A stretch of DNA of 64,000 nt from Flavobacteriaceae bacterium (lineage in GTDB: Bacteria > Bacteroidota > Bacteroidia > Flavobacteriales > Flavobacteriaceae), in the NCBI GenBank assembly GCA_018401115.1, contig JAGYKX010000005.1:930001-994000 (forward strand). Reading direction: 5' to 3'. The notes under the pieces were generated by a model that was given only the letters and a program-made list of their open reading frames with translations, ran no database searches and was not told where the DNA came from. The translations under genes were made by a program, and so were the position numbers. Numbering within the stretch: position 1 is the stretch's first letter; each line of letters starts with the position of its first letter. Below, in pieces: positions 47,087 to 56,506 of the stretch.

Positions 47087-47172
47087 ATTATTAGATATTG
47101 TAATCTTCAGGTTTGGCACGATTTTTACTGATGAATGAAAAAAAGTAATTATCGGCACAATAAATTTGGACA

Positions 47173-47180
47173 CAAAAATA
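47173..47180 (-). promoter_or_regulatory. Promoter -7 element of the act-cox respiratory operon
   Basis: On the minus strand TATTTTTG, exact TAnnTTTG, about 87 bases before the actA start. It implies an 80-nt leader. The -33 region overlaps the inverted repeat at 47183-47216. Confidence 0.6.
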
Positions 47181-47182
47181 CG

Positions 47183-47216
47183 ACATAGAACTTATTTTAT
47201 TAAGCCAATTCTATGT
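47183..47216. promoter_or_regulatory. Inverted repeat over the -33 region of the act operon promoter
   Basis: ACATAGAA (47183-47190) and TTCTATGT (47209-47216), a perfect 8-bp dyad separated by 18 bases, directly upstream of the act promoter's -7 box. The position suits a dimeric regulator, but the regulator is unknown. Confidence 0.4.
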
Positions 47217-47280
47217 AGATTTTACTAATTTATAATCATTCTAAATAAGATTTTTTTTTTAGCTTTGATTTGTAATAAGT

Positions 47281-47288
47281 TACCTTTG
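47281..47288 (+). promoter_or_regulatory. Promoter -7 element of the SPOR gene
   Basis: TACCTTTG, exact TAnnTTTG, 24 bases before the ATG at 47313. It is divergent from the act promoter, about 100 bases away. Confidence 0.55.
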
Positions 47289-47312
47289 AAAAACACTTTT
47301 TCGTGAAACAAA

Positions 47313-47714
47313 ATGAAACACAAAACCTTTTATATCCTTCCGTTTCTAGTTCTTTATACTGGATTTTCTTTAGCACAAGAAATATCCATTAAAGTAGAAA
47401 CAGATAGCCTTATTTTAACTGATTCTGAAAAACATACAGCGCTTTTAGAGGCATTTATTAGCTACCAAAAAGGAAGGGGAGATTATCGCATTCAGATCTA
47501 CTCAGGTCCACTAGACCAAACAGAAGAACTTTTAAAAAATCTGGATGAAAGTTTTTCAGAATGGCCCAGGAGTATTGATTTTGAATCTCCTAGTTTCAGG
47601 CTGAGAATCGGGACTTTCAAAACGAGACTTGAAGCGGAGAAAAACCTTATTGCAGTGCGCAAAAAATACCCTGCTGCCGTACTTTTAAAACCACAGATAT
47701 TAAAAAATAACTAG
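47313..47714 (+). CDS. Secreted SPOR-domain protein
   Basis: A 133-aa protein with a signal peptide (about residues 1-21, ending LAQ) and a C-terminal SPOR domain (about 55-128: YRIQIYSGP and SFRLRIGTFKTRLEAEKNLIAVRKKYPAAVLLKP). SPOR domains bind denuded peptidoglycan glycan strands, often at division sites; the role here is inferred. A monocistronic gene with a promoter 24 bases upstream and a strong terminator shared with infB on the other strand. Confidence 0.87.
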   Translation: MKHKTFYILPFLVLYTGFSLAQEISIKVETDSLILTDSEKHTALLEAFISYQKGRGDYRIQIYSGPLDQTEELLKNLDESFSEWPRSIDFESPSFRLRIGTFKTRLEAEKNLIAVRKKYPAAVLLKPQILKNN

Positions 47715-47736
47715 GTTTAAACTTTTGAGTTAAGAC

Positions 47737-47772
47737 TATAAAAAAAGAGCCTTTGAAGGCTCTTTTTTTTTT
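47737..47772. terminator. Bidirectional terminator between the SPOR gene and infB
   Basis: AAAAAGAGCCTT-TG-AAGGCTCTTTTT, a 12-bp stem with A and T runs on both sides. It can end the SPOR transcript and the rimP-nusA-infB transcript. Confidence 0.9.
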
Positions 47773-47798
47773 GTGCATCAGCCGTGAGGCCGGCCATA

Positions 47799-50609
47799 TT
47801 ATTTTAATTTCTTTTTAACCGCTACTTCTTGGAAGGCTTCTACAATGTCTAATTCTCTAATGTCGTTGTAATTCTTCACCTGAAGCCCACAGTCATAGCC
47901 TTTGGCTACTTCTTTAGCGTCGTCTTTGAAACGTTTTAAAGAAGACAGTGTTCCGGTATAAATAACGACACCATCTCTAATTAAACGAATATTTGAATTT
48001 CTAAAAATTTTACCTGTCAGCACCATACAACCCGCAATAGTTCCCACCTTAGAAATTTTAAAGGTCTCTCTAATCTCTGCCGTACCTGTAATCTCTTCTT
48101 TCATCTCTGGAGACAACATACCCTCCATGGCATCTTTGAGCTCATTAATAGCGTCGTAGATAATAGAGTACATTCTAATGTCAATTTCTTCCTTATCTGC
48201 TATAGACCTAGCGTTCCCCGTTGGACGAACGTTAAATCCAATAATAATCGCATCTGAGGCAGAGGCCAATAAGACGTCGGACTCTGTGATAGGTCCTACC
48301 CCTTTATGGATAATATTTACTTGTATCTCATCTGTAGAAAGTTTTTGGAACGAATCTGTCAATGCCTCTACGGAACCATCTACATCTCCTTTTAAGATCA
48401 CATTTAACTCCTTGAAATCTCCAAGTGCAATACGCCTTCCTATCTCATCTAAGGTAATGTGACGCTGTGTTCTAACAGATTGCTCTCTCATTAATTGAGA
48501 ACGCTTTGTCGCAATTTGCTTGGCTTCGCGTTCGTCTTCGAAAACATTGAATTTATCTCCTGCTTGTGGCGCACCATCTAATCCCAATACAGATATTGGC
48601 GTAGAAGGTCCAGCCTCCATAATATTTTGTCCGCGCTCATCTTGCATGGCTTTTACTTTTCCACTACAAGTTCCCGCTAGTAAATAATCTCCAATTCTAA
48701 GGGTACCCGCCTGAACCAATACAGTAGACACATAACCCCTTCCTTTGTCTAGGAAAGCCTCTACTACTGTACCTACAGCGCGTTTTTCAGGGTTGGCTTT
48801 TAATTCTAAAAGCTCTGCTTCTAGCAGGACTTTTTCTAAAAGCTCTTTAATACCCAATCCTGTTTTAGCAGAAATATCGTGGGATTGTATTTTACCTCCC
48901 CAGTCTTCTACCAATAAATTCATCTGAGCCAGTCCTTCTTTAATCTTATCTGGATTTGCAGCAGGTCTATCTATTTTATTAATCGCAAATACAATAGGTA
49001 CACCAGCAGCTTGTGCATGGCTAATAGCCTCTTTTGTCTGCGGCATAATGTCGTCGTCCGCGGCTACAACAATAATAGCAATATCTGTCAATTGAGCACC
49101 ACGAGCACGCATGGCCGTAAAGGCCTCGTGACCTGGCGTGTCTAAGAAAGCAATTTTCTGACCACCCTCTAAAGTTACCCCGTAGGCACCAATATGCTGT
49201 GTAATTCCCCCACTTTCGCCGGCAATCACATTTTCTTTTCTAATATAATCTAAGAGCGACGTTTTACCGTGATCTACGTGACCCATTACTGTAACTATTG
49301 GTGCTCTAGACACCAAATCTTCTGCAGTGTCTTCTACCTCAACAATAGCCTCTTCAATATCTGCAGTCACAAACTCTACTTGGTATCCGAATTCTTCTGC
49401 TACTATAGAAAGGGTTTCTGCGTCTAAACGTTGGTTCATGGTAACCATAATACCAAGAGACATACAGGCAGAGATAATCTGAGTGGTAGAAACATCCATC
49501 ATGGTAGCTACTTCATTTGCCGTGACAAACTCAGTCACCTTGAGGATTTTGCTTTCTAATTCTTGCTGTTCTAGGTCTTTTTCCGTTTGCTCCCTGTGAG
49601 ACTCACGTTTGTCTCTTCGGTACTTAGCACCTTTTCCTTTTTTGGATTTCCCCTGTAATTTCTCCAGGGTTTCTCGTACTTGTTTTTGTACTTCCTCTTC
49701 TGTTGGCTCTACTTTTGGTACAGTATTAAATCGTTGGCCTGCCACAGCTTTCCCTCTTGGCCCTGTCCCTCTCTGTCTAGGTGCGGCTGTAGCTGCTGCG
49801 CCAGAACCTCCAGAAGGAGATACTATTCTTTTACGTCTTTTCTTATTGTCGTCATTGCTAGAAGAAGCAACAGGTTTTTTCTTTGGCTTGTTAAACTGAG
49901 ACAAATCTATTTTGTCTCCCATAATTTTAGGCCCACTTAATTTCTTATACTGTGTAGCAATAGATCCCGTAGGCTGCTCTGCTTCTGACAATGGCTTAGC
50001 AGCTGGCGTTTCTTCTTTAGCCACTACAGTCTCCTCTTTTTCAGTCGTTTCTTTTAGTGGTGCTTCTTTTAATGGTACTTTTTCTGTTGTTTTGGCTGCT
50101 GGTGCAGCCGATACTATCTTAAGCCCAGCTGCTTTTGGCGCAGCTGCCTTAATGACTTCTTGTTTTGGCGCTGCCTTGGGTGCTGCTTCTTTAGGAGCAA
50201 CAGGTGTCTCATTTACAGCCTCTGGAGCAGGAGTCTCTTTGGTTGTTGGAGCGTTTAAATCAATTTTACCTACCCTAGTTGGCCCACTAAGAGATCCTTT
50301 CGCTTTAACCACCTCGGTGGCTCTTGCTTCTTTAGCCAAACGCTTTTCTTCTTGCTCTTTTTCAAGTTCAATTCTAATAGCCTCCTTTTCTTTTCTCTTT
50401 TCTTCACCCACTTCCTTGGAAGCAACTTTCTTGCTCTTATCCGTTTGGAACTGGTCTAAAAGAACCTGATGCACTTCTTCCGATATTTTGGTAGTAGGCC
50501 TTGCCTCAATAGCATGCCCATTAGCCGCTAGGTAGTCTACCGCTCTATCCAGTGAAATGTTTAATTCTCTTAGGACTTTATTAAGCCTAATGGTTGCATT
50601 CTCTGCCAT
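47799..50609 (-). CDS. infB: Translation initiation factor IF-2
   Basis: A 936-aa GTPase that places initiator tRNA on the 30S subunit. An N-terminal IF2_N domain (about residues 1-55), a long low-complexity Ala/Pro/Lys/Glu linker (about 60-330), then the G domain with [22 protein letters not shown] and NKIDR, followed by domains II, III and IV ([18 protein letters not shown] near the end). It follows nusA after 97 bases with a small AAGGAT/ATCCTT hairpin (50667-50681) in the gap. It is last in the rimP-nusA-infB operon. Confidence 0.97.
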   Translation of the reverse strand: MAENATIRLNKVLRELNISLDRAVDYLAANGHAIEARPTTKISEEVHQVLLDQFQTDKSKKVASKEVGEEKRKEKEAIRIELEKEQEEKRLAKEARATEVVKAKGSLSGPTRVGKIDLNAPTTKETPAPEAVNETPVAPKEAAPKAAPKQEVIKAAAPKAAGLKIVSAAPAAKTTEKVPLKEAPLKETTEKEETVVAKEETPAAKPLSEAEQPTGSIATQYKKLSGPKIMGDKIDLSQFNKPKKKPVASSSNDDNKKRRKRIVSPSGGSGAAATAAPRQRGTGPRGKAVAGQRFNTVPKVEPTEEEVQKQVRETLEKLQGKSKKGKGAKYRRDKRESHREQTEKDLEQQELESKILKVTEFVTANEVATMMDVSTTQIISACMSLGIMVTMNQRLDAETLSIVAEEFGYQVEFVTADIEEAIVEVEDTAEDLVSRAPIVTVMGHVDHGKTSLLDYIRKENVIAGESGGITQHIGAYGVTLEGGQKIAFLDTPGHEAFTAMRARGAQLTDIAIIVVAADDDIMPQTKEAISHAQAAGVPIVFAINKIDRPAANPDKIKEGLAQMNLLVEDWGGKIQSHDISAKTGLGIKELLEKVLLEAELLELKANPEKRAVGTVVEAFLDKGRGYVSTVLVQAGTLRIGDYLLAGTCSGKVKAMQDERGQNIMEAGPSTPISVLGLDGAPQAGDKFNVFEDEREAKQIATKRSQLMREQSVRTQRHITLDEIGRRIALGDFKELNVILKGDVDGSVEALTDSFQKLSTDEIQVNIIHKGVGPITESDVLLASASDAIIIGFNVRPTGNARSIADKEEIDIRMYSIIYDAINELKDAMEGMLSPEMKEEITGTAEIRETFKISKVGTIAGCMVLTGKIFRNSNIRLIRDGVVIYTGTLSSLKRFKDDAKEVAKGYDCGLQVKNYNDIRELDIVEAFQEVAVKKKLK

Positions 50610-50706
50610 AAAAAAAATTTGTGCTTACTAGTATTTTTCTGCTAATATAAATAATGAAATAGGTTCAAGGATGAAATCCTTTAATTATTTGTGTATTACC
50701 TACTGC

Positions 50707-51939
50707 TTAATTTTCTAATTCTTCTTTTAGAATTCTAACAACATCTAAAATTGTCTCCTCTTCTAAATCTGTTCTCTTTGCTAAATCTTCTACATCTTGT
50801 TCCAACACTGATCTCGCTGTATCCAAACCGATCTTAGACAATTCTGCAATAATCCATGCATCTATTTCATCAGAGAATTCTGTCAATTCAACATCTTCCT
50901 CTACCCCTTCTCTAAAAACATCTATTTCATATCCAGTCAATTGACCAGCCAATCTAATATTATGACCGCCACGACCAATAGCCTTGGAAACTTCCTCTGG
51001 CTTTAGGTAGACTTGAGCAGTCATTTTTTCGTCGTCTAACTTTACAGAAGAAACCCTGGCTGGACTCAAAGCCCTAGTTACCAATAAAGTAGGGTTGTTC
51101 GTCCAATTAATTACATCTATATTCTCGTTGCCCAATTCTTTGACAATCCCATGAATTCTGGATCCTTTCATTCCTACACAGGCACCCACTGGATCTATAC
51201 GATCGTCATAAGAATCTACCGCAACTTTAGCTTTTTCTCCTGGAATTCGAACTGCCTTTTTAATGGTAATTAAACCGTCAAAAACCTCTGGTATTTCCTG
51301 AAAGAATAGTTGTTCTAAGAATAGTGGTGAAGTCCTACTCATAATTATGGCAGGCTTGTTTCCTTTTAACTCTACACTTTCAATAATCCCCCTAACATTG
51401 TCGCCTTTTCTAAAGAAATCTGCTGGTATTTGCTTGTCTTTTGGGAGGATAATTTCATTTCCTTCGTCGTCCAATAAAATAATTGCCTGATGTCTAATAT
51501 GGTGTACCTCAGCAGTGTATATCTCCCCTTCTAGGTCCTTAAATTGTTTGTAAATCGTGGTGTTGTCATGCTCGTGAATCTTGGCTATTAAATTTTGACG
51601 CAACGCCAAAATAGCCCTTCTCCCCAAGTCAATTAACTTCACCTCTTCTGAAACATCTTCTCCCACTTCAAAATCTGGCTCAATCTTTCTAGCTTCAGTA
51701 ATAGATATCTCCTCATTTGGATCCATCACATCTATATCTTCTACTACCACTCTGTTTCTCCAAATCTCTAAATCCCCTTTGTCTGGGTTAATGATAATAT
51801 CAAAATTGTCATCTGATCCAAATTTCTTTTTCAAAGCACTTCTAAAAACCTCTTCTAAAATGGCCATTAGGGTTACTCTGTCAATAAACTTGTCATCTTT
51901 AAATTCTGAGAAAGATTCAATAAGCGCAATATTTTCCAT
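50707..51939 (-). CDS. nusA: Transcription termination/antitermination protein NusA
   Basis: A 410-aa RNA polymerase-binding elongation factor. An N-terminal domain (1-125), an S1 domain (about 130-200, GEIYTAEVHHIRHQAIIL), then two KH domains (VGACVGMKGSRIHGIVKELGNENIDVINW and IGRGGHNIRLAGQLTGYEIDV). The acidic repeats of E. coli NusA are mostly missing, as in other Bacteroidota. It follows rimP after 11 bases. Confidence 0.96.
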   Translation of the reverse strand: MENIALIESFSEFKDDKFIDRVTLMAILEEVFRSALKKKFGSDDNFDIIINPDKGDLEIWRNRVVVEDIDVMDPNEEISITEARKIEPDFEVGEDVSEEVKLIDLGRRAILALRQNLIAKIHEHDNTTIYKQFKDLEGEIYTAEVHHIRHQAIILLDDEGNEIILPKDKQIPADFFRKGDNVRGIIESVELKGNKPAIIMSRTSPLFLEQLFFQEIPEVFDGLITIKKAVRIPGEKAKVAVDSYDDRIDPVGACVGMKGSRIHGIVKELGNENIDVINWTNNPTLLVTRALSPARVSSVKLDDEKMTAQVYLKPEEVSKAIGRGGHNIRLAGQLTGYEIDVFREGVEEDVELTEFSDEIDAWIIAELSKIGLDTARSVLEQDVEDLAKRTDLEEETILDVVRILKEELEN

Positions 51940-51950
51940 CTTGCTATCTA

Positions 51951-52412
51951 TTAAAATTTAAGGTTTACTTTTGCTTCTTTAATATCTGTAAAAGCAATTT
52001 CTTGCTCTTTAGTAACGGTTACTTTACCCTTACCTATTGGTTTGGGCTCTCTGGCTTTCCACTGTAATTTAATTCCGTGATCTAGGATTTCTATGAGATT
52101 CCCCTCTACCGTTTCATTTTCAGTGCGAACCGTCAGAGAACGGTTCAGGTTTTTTTTGTATTGCCTAGGCATTACTAATGGAGCTGTGGCACCTGCAGAG
52201 GCTACGTCCAATCCAAAATCTATGGTTTCTCTATCCAAGTTGTGCTCAATAGCACGACTCACATTCATGCAATCTTGAAGTGTCACACCAGAATCTCCAT
52301 CTAATACCACGGAGATTTTTTTGTCTGTTGTAATCTTAAAATCTATTAAAAACAGGGATGGATTTTCTTCCAAAGCTGTGTCTAATAAGGTCCTTACTTC
52401 TTTTTCGAACAT
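51951..52412 (-). CDS. rimP: Ribosome maturation factor RimP
   Basis: A 153-aa 30S assembly factor with two domains: the N-terminal KH-like part with GVTLQDCMNVSRAIEHNLD and the C-terminal SH3-like part with VEGNLIEILDHGIKLQW. First gene of rimP-nusA-infB, the widely conserved order. A promoter (52478-52507) and a leader hairpin (52430-52454) precede the ATG. Confidence 0.95.
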   Translation of the reverse strand: MFEKEVRTLLDTALEENPSLFLIDFKITTDKKISVVLDGDSGVTLQDCMNVSRAIEHNLDRETIDFGLDVASAGATAPLVMPRQYKKNLNRSLTVRTENETVEGNLIEILDHGIKLQWKAREPKPIGKGKVTVTKEQEIAFTDIKEAKVNLKF

Positions 52413-52429
52413 AGATTTATGGGTAATAA

Positions 52430-52454
52430 AAGAGGGGACTTTTGGTCCCCTCTT
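52430..52454 (-). promoter_or_regulatory. Terminator-like hairpin in the rimP-nusA-infB leader
   Basis: On the minus strand: AAGAGGGGAC, loop CAAAA, GUCCCCUCUU, then UUAUUA. The 10-bp stem is perfect and the U-tract is short. It lies between the rimP promoter and its ATG (17 bases downstream), so it could cut transcription before the operon. No gene enters from the left on the plus strand that it would serve. Confidence 0.65.
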
Positions 52455-52477
52455 ATTCCTTTATCATTTAATCGCCA

Positions 52478-52507
52478 CAAATATACAATATTTTAGGCAT
52501 TATACAA
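52478..52507 (-). promoter_or_regulatory. Promoter of the rimP-nusA-infB operon
   Basis: On the minus strand: TTG (52505-52507), 19 bases, TATATTTG (52478-52485). Full match to the Bacteroidota consensus, 66 bases before the ATG. It abuts the terminator of tRNA-Gln. Confidence 0.7.
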
Positions 52508-52508
52508 T

Positions 52509-52540
52509 AAAAAACCCAAAGCGAAAACTTTGGGTTTTTG
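52509..52540 (-). terminator. Intrinsic terminator of tRNA-Gln
   Basis: AACCCAAAG, a 6-base loop, CTTTGGGTT, then T-run on the minus strand, just past the tRNA 3' end. Confidence 0.85.
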
Positions 52541-52612
52541 TTGGTCTACTAGGACTCGAACCTAGAACGACTGGACCAAAACCAGCTGTGTTGCCAATTA
52601 CACCATAGACCA
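52541..52612 (-). tRNA. tRNA-Gln (anticodon TTG)
   Basis: 72 nt including the discriminator A. The acceptor stem TGGTCTA/TAGACCA is perfect. The D arm is GTGT/ACAC, the anticodon stem is CTGG/CCAG with loop TTTTGGT (anticodon TTG), and the T arm is CTAGG-TTCGAGT-CCTAG. CCA is not encoded (CAA follows), so it is added after transcription. A promoter lies at 52631-52659. Confidence 0.95.
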
Positions 52613-52630
52613 CTACCGTATAAGAGGCTG

Positions 52631-52659
52631 CAAATTTAAAACAAAGTTTGTATTATCAA
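52631..52659 (-). promoter_or_regulatory. Promoter of tRNA-Gln
   Basis: On the minus strand: TTG (52657-52659), 18 bases, TAAATTTG (52631-52638), about 19 bases before the tRNA 5' end. Confidence 0.7.
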
Positions 52660-52828
52660 AACAAAACTTTTCTTTTTTTTAGAATACCCTTAATGCATGG
52701 CAACTACACCGATCTATAAAGTATTAAATCTACTTTTTAAGTCAGGAAAAGCTGTTAAAGCTTTCAAAATTTAAAGCTCGCATAAACATATAAATTAGTA
52801 ATTTCGCTCTGTTACAAAAAACAAGCAC

Positions 52829-55800
52829 ATGTTTTCAAAAGATTTTGACCTTTGGGACCGCCGTTTGGGGTGGGCAGTTTTCTTTATATCACTCATTACT
52901 TATACCTTAACAGTTGAACCTACCGGTAGCTTTTGGGATGCAGGTGAATATATTGCTACTGCAGCCAAACTTCAAATTGGGCATCCGCCGGGGGCGCCTT
53001 TACTTCAAATGATCGGTGCGTTTTTTGCCATGTTTGCCTTGGAGCCCACGCAGATCGCGAGAATGGTGAATTATGTTTCTGGTGTATCTTCTGCATTTAC
53101 TATTTTGTTTATGTTTTGGACCATTACCAATTTACTCAGGAAATTGATAGGCAAATCAGCTGAATTGTCAAATTCACAAGCCATAGCTGTGTTAGGCAGT
53201 GGTGTGGTGGGGTCATTGGCATTTACTTTTTCTGATAGTTTTTGGTTCAATGCCGTTGAAACAGAAGTTTACGCTATGGCCAGTTTAATCATGGCAGTAC
53301 TGCTCTGGCTGGGACTGAAATGGACCGACAACTTAGATAACGAAAGGGGAGATAAATGGCTTGTGCTCATCTCTTTTATCGTGGGACTTACCTTTGGGAT
53401 TCAATTCATGGGCTTTCTAGCCATCCCTTCCATTGGCTTACTTTATTACTTTAAAAAATACAAAACCACCACCATAAAAAACTTTCTCTTGGCCAATATT
53501 GCAGTGGTTGGGATTCTAATGCTGGTCTATAAGTTTTCCCTCACCTATGTGCTCAAAGCGTTTGGTTGGTCTGAAGTGTTTTTTGTAAACACCTTTGGAC
53601 TGCCTTTCAATTCTGGCTCTATTATCATGTCAGCAGCTTTTATAGCTGCTTTCTACTACGCTTTAAAGTTTACGAGGTCCAAGCAAATGATTGGTGCTAA
53701 TACGATTGTGCTCTCTCTAATGTTTTTAATTTTAGGCTTTTCGTCTTGGCTTATGCTACCTATTCGGGCAAACGCAGGAGTGATTATTAACGAAAATGAT
53801 CCTTCAGATGCTCGTTCCCTATTGGCTTACTACAACAGAGAACAATATCCTGGCGTAGACAGTCCAGTGTATGGCGCCTACTACTCCAACGCGTATAGCA
53901 CTGCCAGTATTGAAAAAGACGACAAACCAAAATACGAAAAAGATTACACCACGGGTAAATATGTTATTGTCAATCATTTTGAAGGAGCGCTTCAAGGGTC
54001 AGATCCTGCACATGAAGGCTTTTTACCCAGAATGTGGAGTGAGCAAAACGCTGAAAACTACATGCGTTATTTTGGGCCATTAAAATTCAGAATTAAAAGA
54101 AATTATCTGAGCAATAAAGAATTGACAACTACGGTAGGGCAATTTAAAAATGGCTTAGAAAAAGGAGAAATTGACGTAGAACAATATATCACTTTCTTGA
54201 GAGAATTCAGAGATTATATAGACGTAATCCCACCCAGCCTAATGGATAACATAAATTATATGTTTTCTTTTCAATTTAATTATATGTACTGGCGCTATTT
54301 CATGTGGAATTTCACAGGTAAACAAGACGACATTCAAGGACGTTATGACAACCATGGAAACTGGCTCAGCGGCATTTCTTTTATAGACAGTCCTAGAGTC
54401 GGAAGCCAAGAGAATTTACCCGCAGACCTTTTAAACAATAAAGGAAGAAATACTTATTATTTCTTACCCCTTATTCTTGGTGTTATTGGAATTTTATTTC
54501 AATTTAAAAAAGACAAGAAACAATTTTGGACCTTGTTTGTGTTTTTCATGTTTACTGGGCTAGCCATTCAATTTTATACCAATCCTTCCATTTTTCAACC
54601 CAGGGAACGGGACTACTCTTTGGTAGGATCATTTTACATATTCGCACTTTGGATTGGACTGGGCGTTTATGGACTCTTTAACGAATTATCCTCTTTCACC
54701 AAAAAAACTTGGCTTTCTCCAGTTGTGGTGGGATTGTGTTTTTTAGCAGTGCCAGCTCTTATGGGATTTCAAAACTGGGACGATCACGACAGATCCAATA
54801 GAAAGACCGCGCAGAGTACTGCTAAAGCTTATTTAAATTCCACGCAAAAAGACAGTGGAGCTATTTTATTTACTATTGGAGACAACGACACCTTTCCCCT
54901 TTGGTATGCTCAAGAAATTGAGGGGTACAGAACAGATGTCAGGGTTATAAACACCAGCTTATTCGCTACAGATTGGTATATAGATCAAATGAAAAGAAAG
55001 GCCTATGAAAGTGATCCCATTCCTTCTAAACTCACCCATGACTTGTACCACTACGGAAATAGAGATGCCATTTACTTCCAAGAAGTGACAGATAAAAGAT
55101 GGGATATTAAGGACTTTATTAGTTGGGTGGGCAGTGACAAACCACAAACAAAATTTAAATATCTTTTGGAAGCACAAGGCGCAGACTTGAGCCAGTATTC
55201 TGAAAGCAACTTAGATATAGTGTACTACCCTACAAATAAAATCAGGGTTCCTGTAAACAAAGAAAATGTATTGGCTAGTGGCTTGGTGAAAGCAAAAGAC
55301 AGCGCACTAATTGTAGATTATATAGACATTGATCTTCCCAAGTCTGCACTTCCTAAAAACAGGTTGCTCATGTTAGATCTTTTGGCTCATAATGATTGGA
55401 AAAGACCTCTCTACTTTTCAGGAGGAAGTTTCGAAGATGGAGAATATCTTTGGATGAAAGACTACCTTCAATTAGACGGTTTGGCCTATAAGCTAGTACC
55501 CATTAAAACAACATACGAAAGTGTTTTTGAGATGGGAAGGATAGACACAGACACTATGACAGAAATTGTCAAAAGCTGGGAATGGGGCAACTCAGGAGAT
55601 CCCGAAGTGTATATTGACACCCAAACAAGGATTCAGGGGCTTTCATTTAGAAGCAACATTGCCAGACTAACAGAAACCCTAATTGGAGAAAATAAATTGA
55701 GTAAAGCCAAGGAAATTTTAGATATTGGCATGAAAAATATGCCAGTAAAAGGTTTTGACTACTACAACTTTGTGGTGCCATTTATAGAAGGTTATTACGC

Positions 55801-56125
55801 TGTAGGGGCTCCTAAAGAAGCGAGGGGTATTTTTCGAGAACTCAAAAATATCTATCAAGACCACCTGAATTATTATGTCAAAATGGACATTAGTGATCAG
55901 TATAACAGCATTCAGAACATTATTGAAAACCTAGAGGGTTACCGAAGAATCCTAGACGTGCTGTCTACAGGAGACCGTCCAGAGATCACTTTAGAAGAAA
56001 GGCGTGAATTCGAGCTGTTTATGGATAAGTTCTCTCATTTCTATGAGGGAATGGAAGAAGATAATAACCGCTTCGAACCAGAGAACTCCAACGAAACCAT
56101 TCCATTAGATAGTTCGCTAGAATAA
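52829..56125 (+). CDS. DUF2723 family membrane protein (GT-C-like)
   Basis: A 1098-aa protein. About 10-12 N-terminal membrane helices begin with the DUF2723 motif TVEPTGSFWDAGEYIATAAKLQIGHPPGAPLLQMIG, then a large soluble part with ILFTIGDNDTFPLWYAQEIEGYRTDVRVINTSL. The acidic residues in FWDAGE and the topology resemble GT-C protein O-mannosyltransferases; in Bacteroidota this family has been linked to protein O-glycosylation. The specific activity is uncertain. Monocistronic, 216 bases from tRNA-Gln, without a clear promoter (the nearest is TAATTTCG around 52798-52805). Confidence 0.88.
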   Translation: MFSKDFDLWDRRLGWAVFFISLITYTLTVEPTGSFWDAGEYIATAAKLQIGHPPGAPLLQMIGAFFAMFALEPTQIARMVNYVSGVSSAFTILFMFWTITNLLRKLIGKSAELSNSQAIAVLGSGVVGSLAFTFSDSFWFNAVETEVYAMASLIMAVLLWLGLKWTDNLDNERGDKWLVLISFIVGLTFGIQFMGFLAIPSIGLLYYFKKYKTTTIKNFLLANIAVVGILMLVYKFSLTYVLKAFGWSEVFFVNTFGLPFNSGSIIMSAAFIAAFYYALKFTRSKQMIGANTIVLSLMFLILGFSSWLMLPIRANAGVIINENDPSDARSLLAYYNREQYPGVDSPVYGAYYSNAYSTASIEKDDKPKYEKDYTTGKYVIVNHFEGALQGSDPAHEGFLPRMWSEQNAENYMRYFGPLKFRIKRNYLSNKELTTTVGQFKNGLEKGEIDVEQYITFLREFRDYIDVIPPSLMDNINYMFSFQFNYMYWRYFMWNFTGKQDDIQGRYDNHGNWLSGISFIDSPRVGSQENLPADLLNNKGRNTYYFLPLILGVIGILFQFKKDKKQFWTLFVFFMFTGLAIQFYTNPSIFQPRERDYSLVGSFYIFALWIGLGVYGLFNELSSFTKKTWLSPVVVGLCFLAVPALMGFQNWDDHDRSNRKTAQSTAKAYLNSTQKDSGAILFTIGDNDTFPLWYAQEIEGYRTDVRVINTSLFATDWYIDQMKRKAYESDPIPSKLTHDLYHYGNRDAIYFQEVTDKRWDIKDFISWVGSDKPQTKFKYLLEAQGADLSQYSESNLDIVYYPTNKIRVPVNKENVLASGLVKAKDSALIVDYIDIDLPKSALPKNRLLMLDLLAHNDWKRPLYFSGGSFEDGEYLWMKDYLQLDGLAYKLVPIKTTYESVFEMGRIDTDTMTEIVKSWEWGNSGDPEVYIDTQTRIQGLSFRSNIARLTETLIGENKLSKAKEILDIGMKNMPVKGFDYYNFVVPFIEGYYAVGAPKEARGIFRELKNIYQDHLNYYVKMDISDQYNSIQNIIENLEGYRRILDVLSTGDRPEITLEERREFELFMDKFSHFYEGMEEDNNRFEPENSNETIPLDSSLE

Positions 56126-56158
56126 CAATGTGTTGTAGTGATCTGAAATTTTGGGGAA

Positions 56159-56455
56159 TTATACGTATTCTTCTATAATACCCATAAGGGTTACAGCGTC
56201 TTGCTCTCCGCTCTGACGCCAAACCATCTCACCACCTTTATACACCATAAGTGTAGGTAATGTAGTGACCCTTAAGGCGTCTGCTAAATCTTTGTTTTTG
56301 TCTGTGTCTATCTTAATGACTTTACCCTTGTCTCCAATAGCAGCGGCTACACTCCTAAGCACTTCGTGCATAGACTGAGAAGCTTCATCCCAGTCTGCAT
56401 AAAAATCTATGAGAACTGGAATATTTAAGTCTATTAATTCGCCAAATTTTGACAT
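56159..56455 (-). CDS. Thioredoxin-fold protein without catalytic cysteines
   Basis: A 98-aa protein that aligns by eye with thioredoxin: VLIDFYADWDEASQSMHEVL in the active-site helix, IDTDKNKDLADALRVTTLPTLMVYKGGE with the cis-proline (P67), and a C-terminal helix. The redox CxxC is replaced by D23-E-A-S26 and there is no cysteine in the protein, so it cannot do disulfide exchange. It is probably a binding or chaperone-type thioredoxin. A promoter element TACATTTG lies at 56477-56484. Confidence 0.85.
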   Translation of the reverse strand: MSKFGELIDLNIPVLIDFYADWDEASQSMHEVLRSVAAAIGDKGKVIKIDTDKNKDLADALRVTTLPTLMVYKGGEMVWRQSGEQDAVTLMGIIEEYV

Positions 56456-56476
56456 AGCATTTTTTTATAATGAAAT

Positions 56477-56484
56477 CAAATGTA
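56477..56484 (-). promoter_or_regulatory. Promoter -7 element of the thioredoxin-like gene
   Basis: On the minus strand TACATTTG, exact consensus, 21 bases before the ATG. The -33 region is a T-run. Confidence 0.5.
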
Positions 56485-56506
56485 ATAAAAAAACCTAAAA
56501 AACCAC

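Noticed and set aside
49912..50469. Long open frame on the plus strand opposite infB (185 codons)
   Set aside because: It is the antisense shadow of the low-complexity Ala/Pro/Lys linker of IF-2, with serine/alanine-rich nonsense composition and no start signal.
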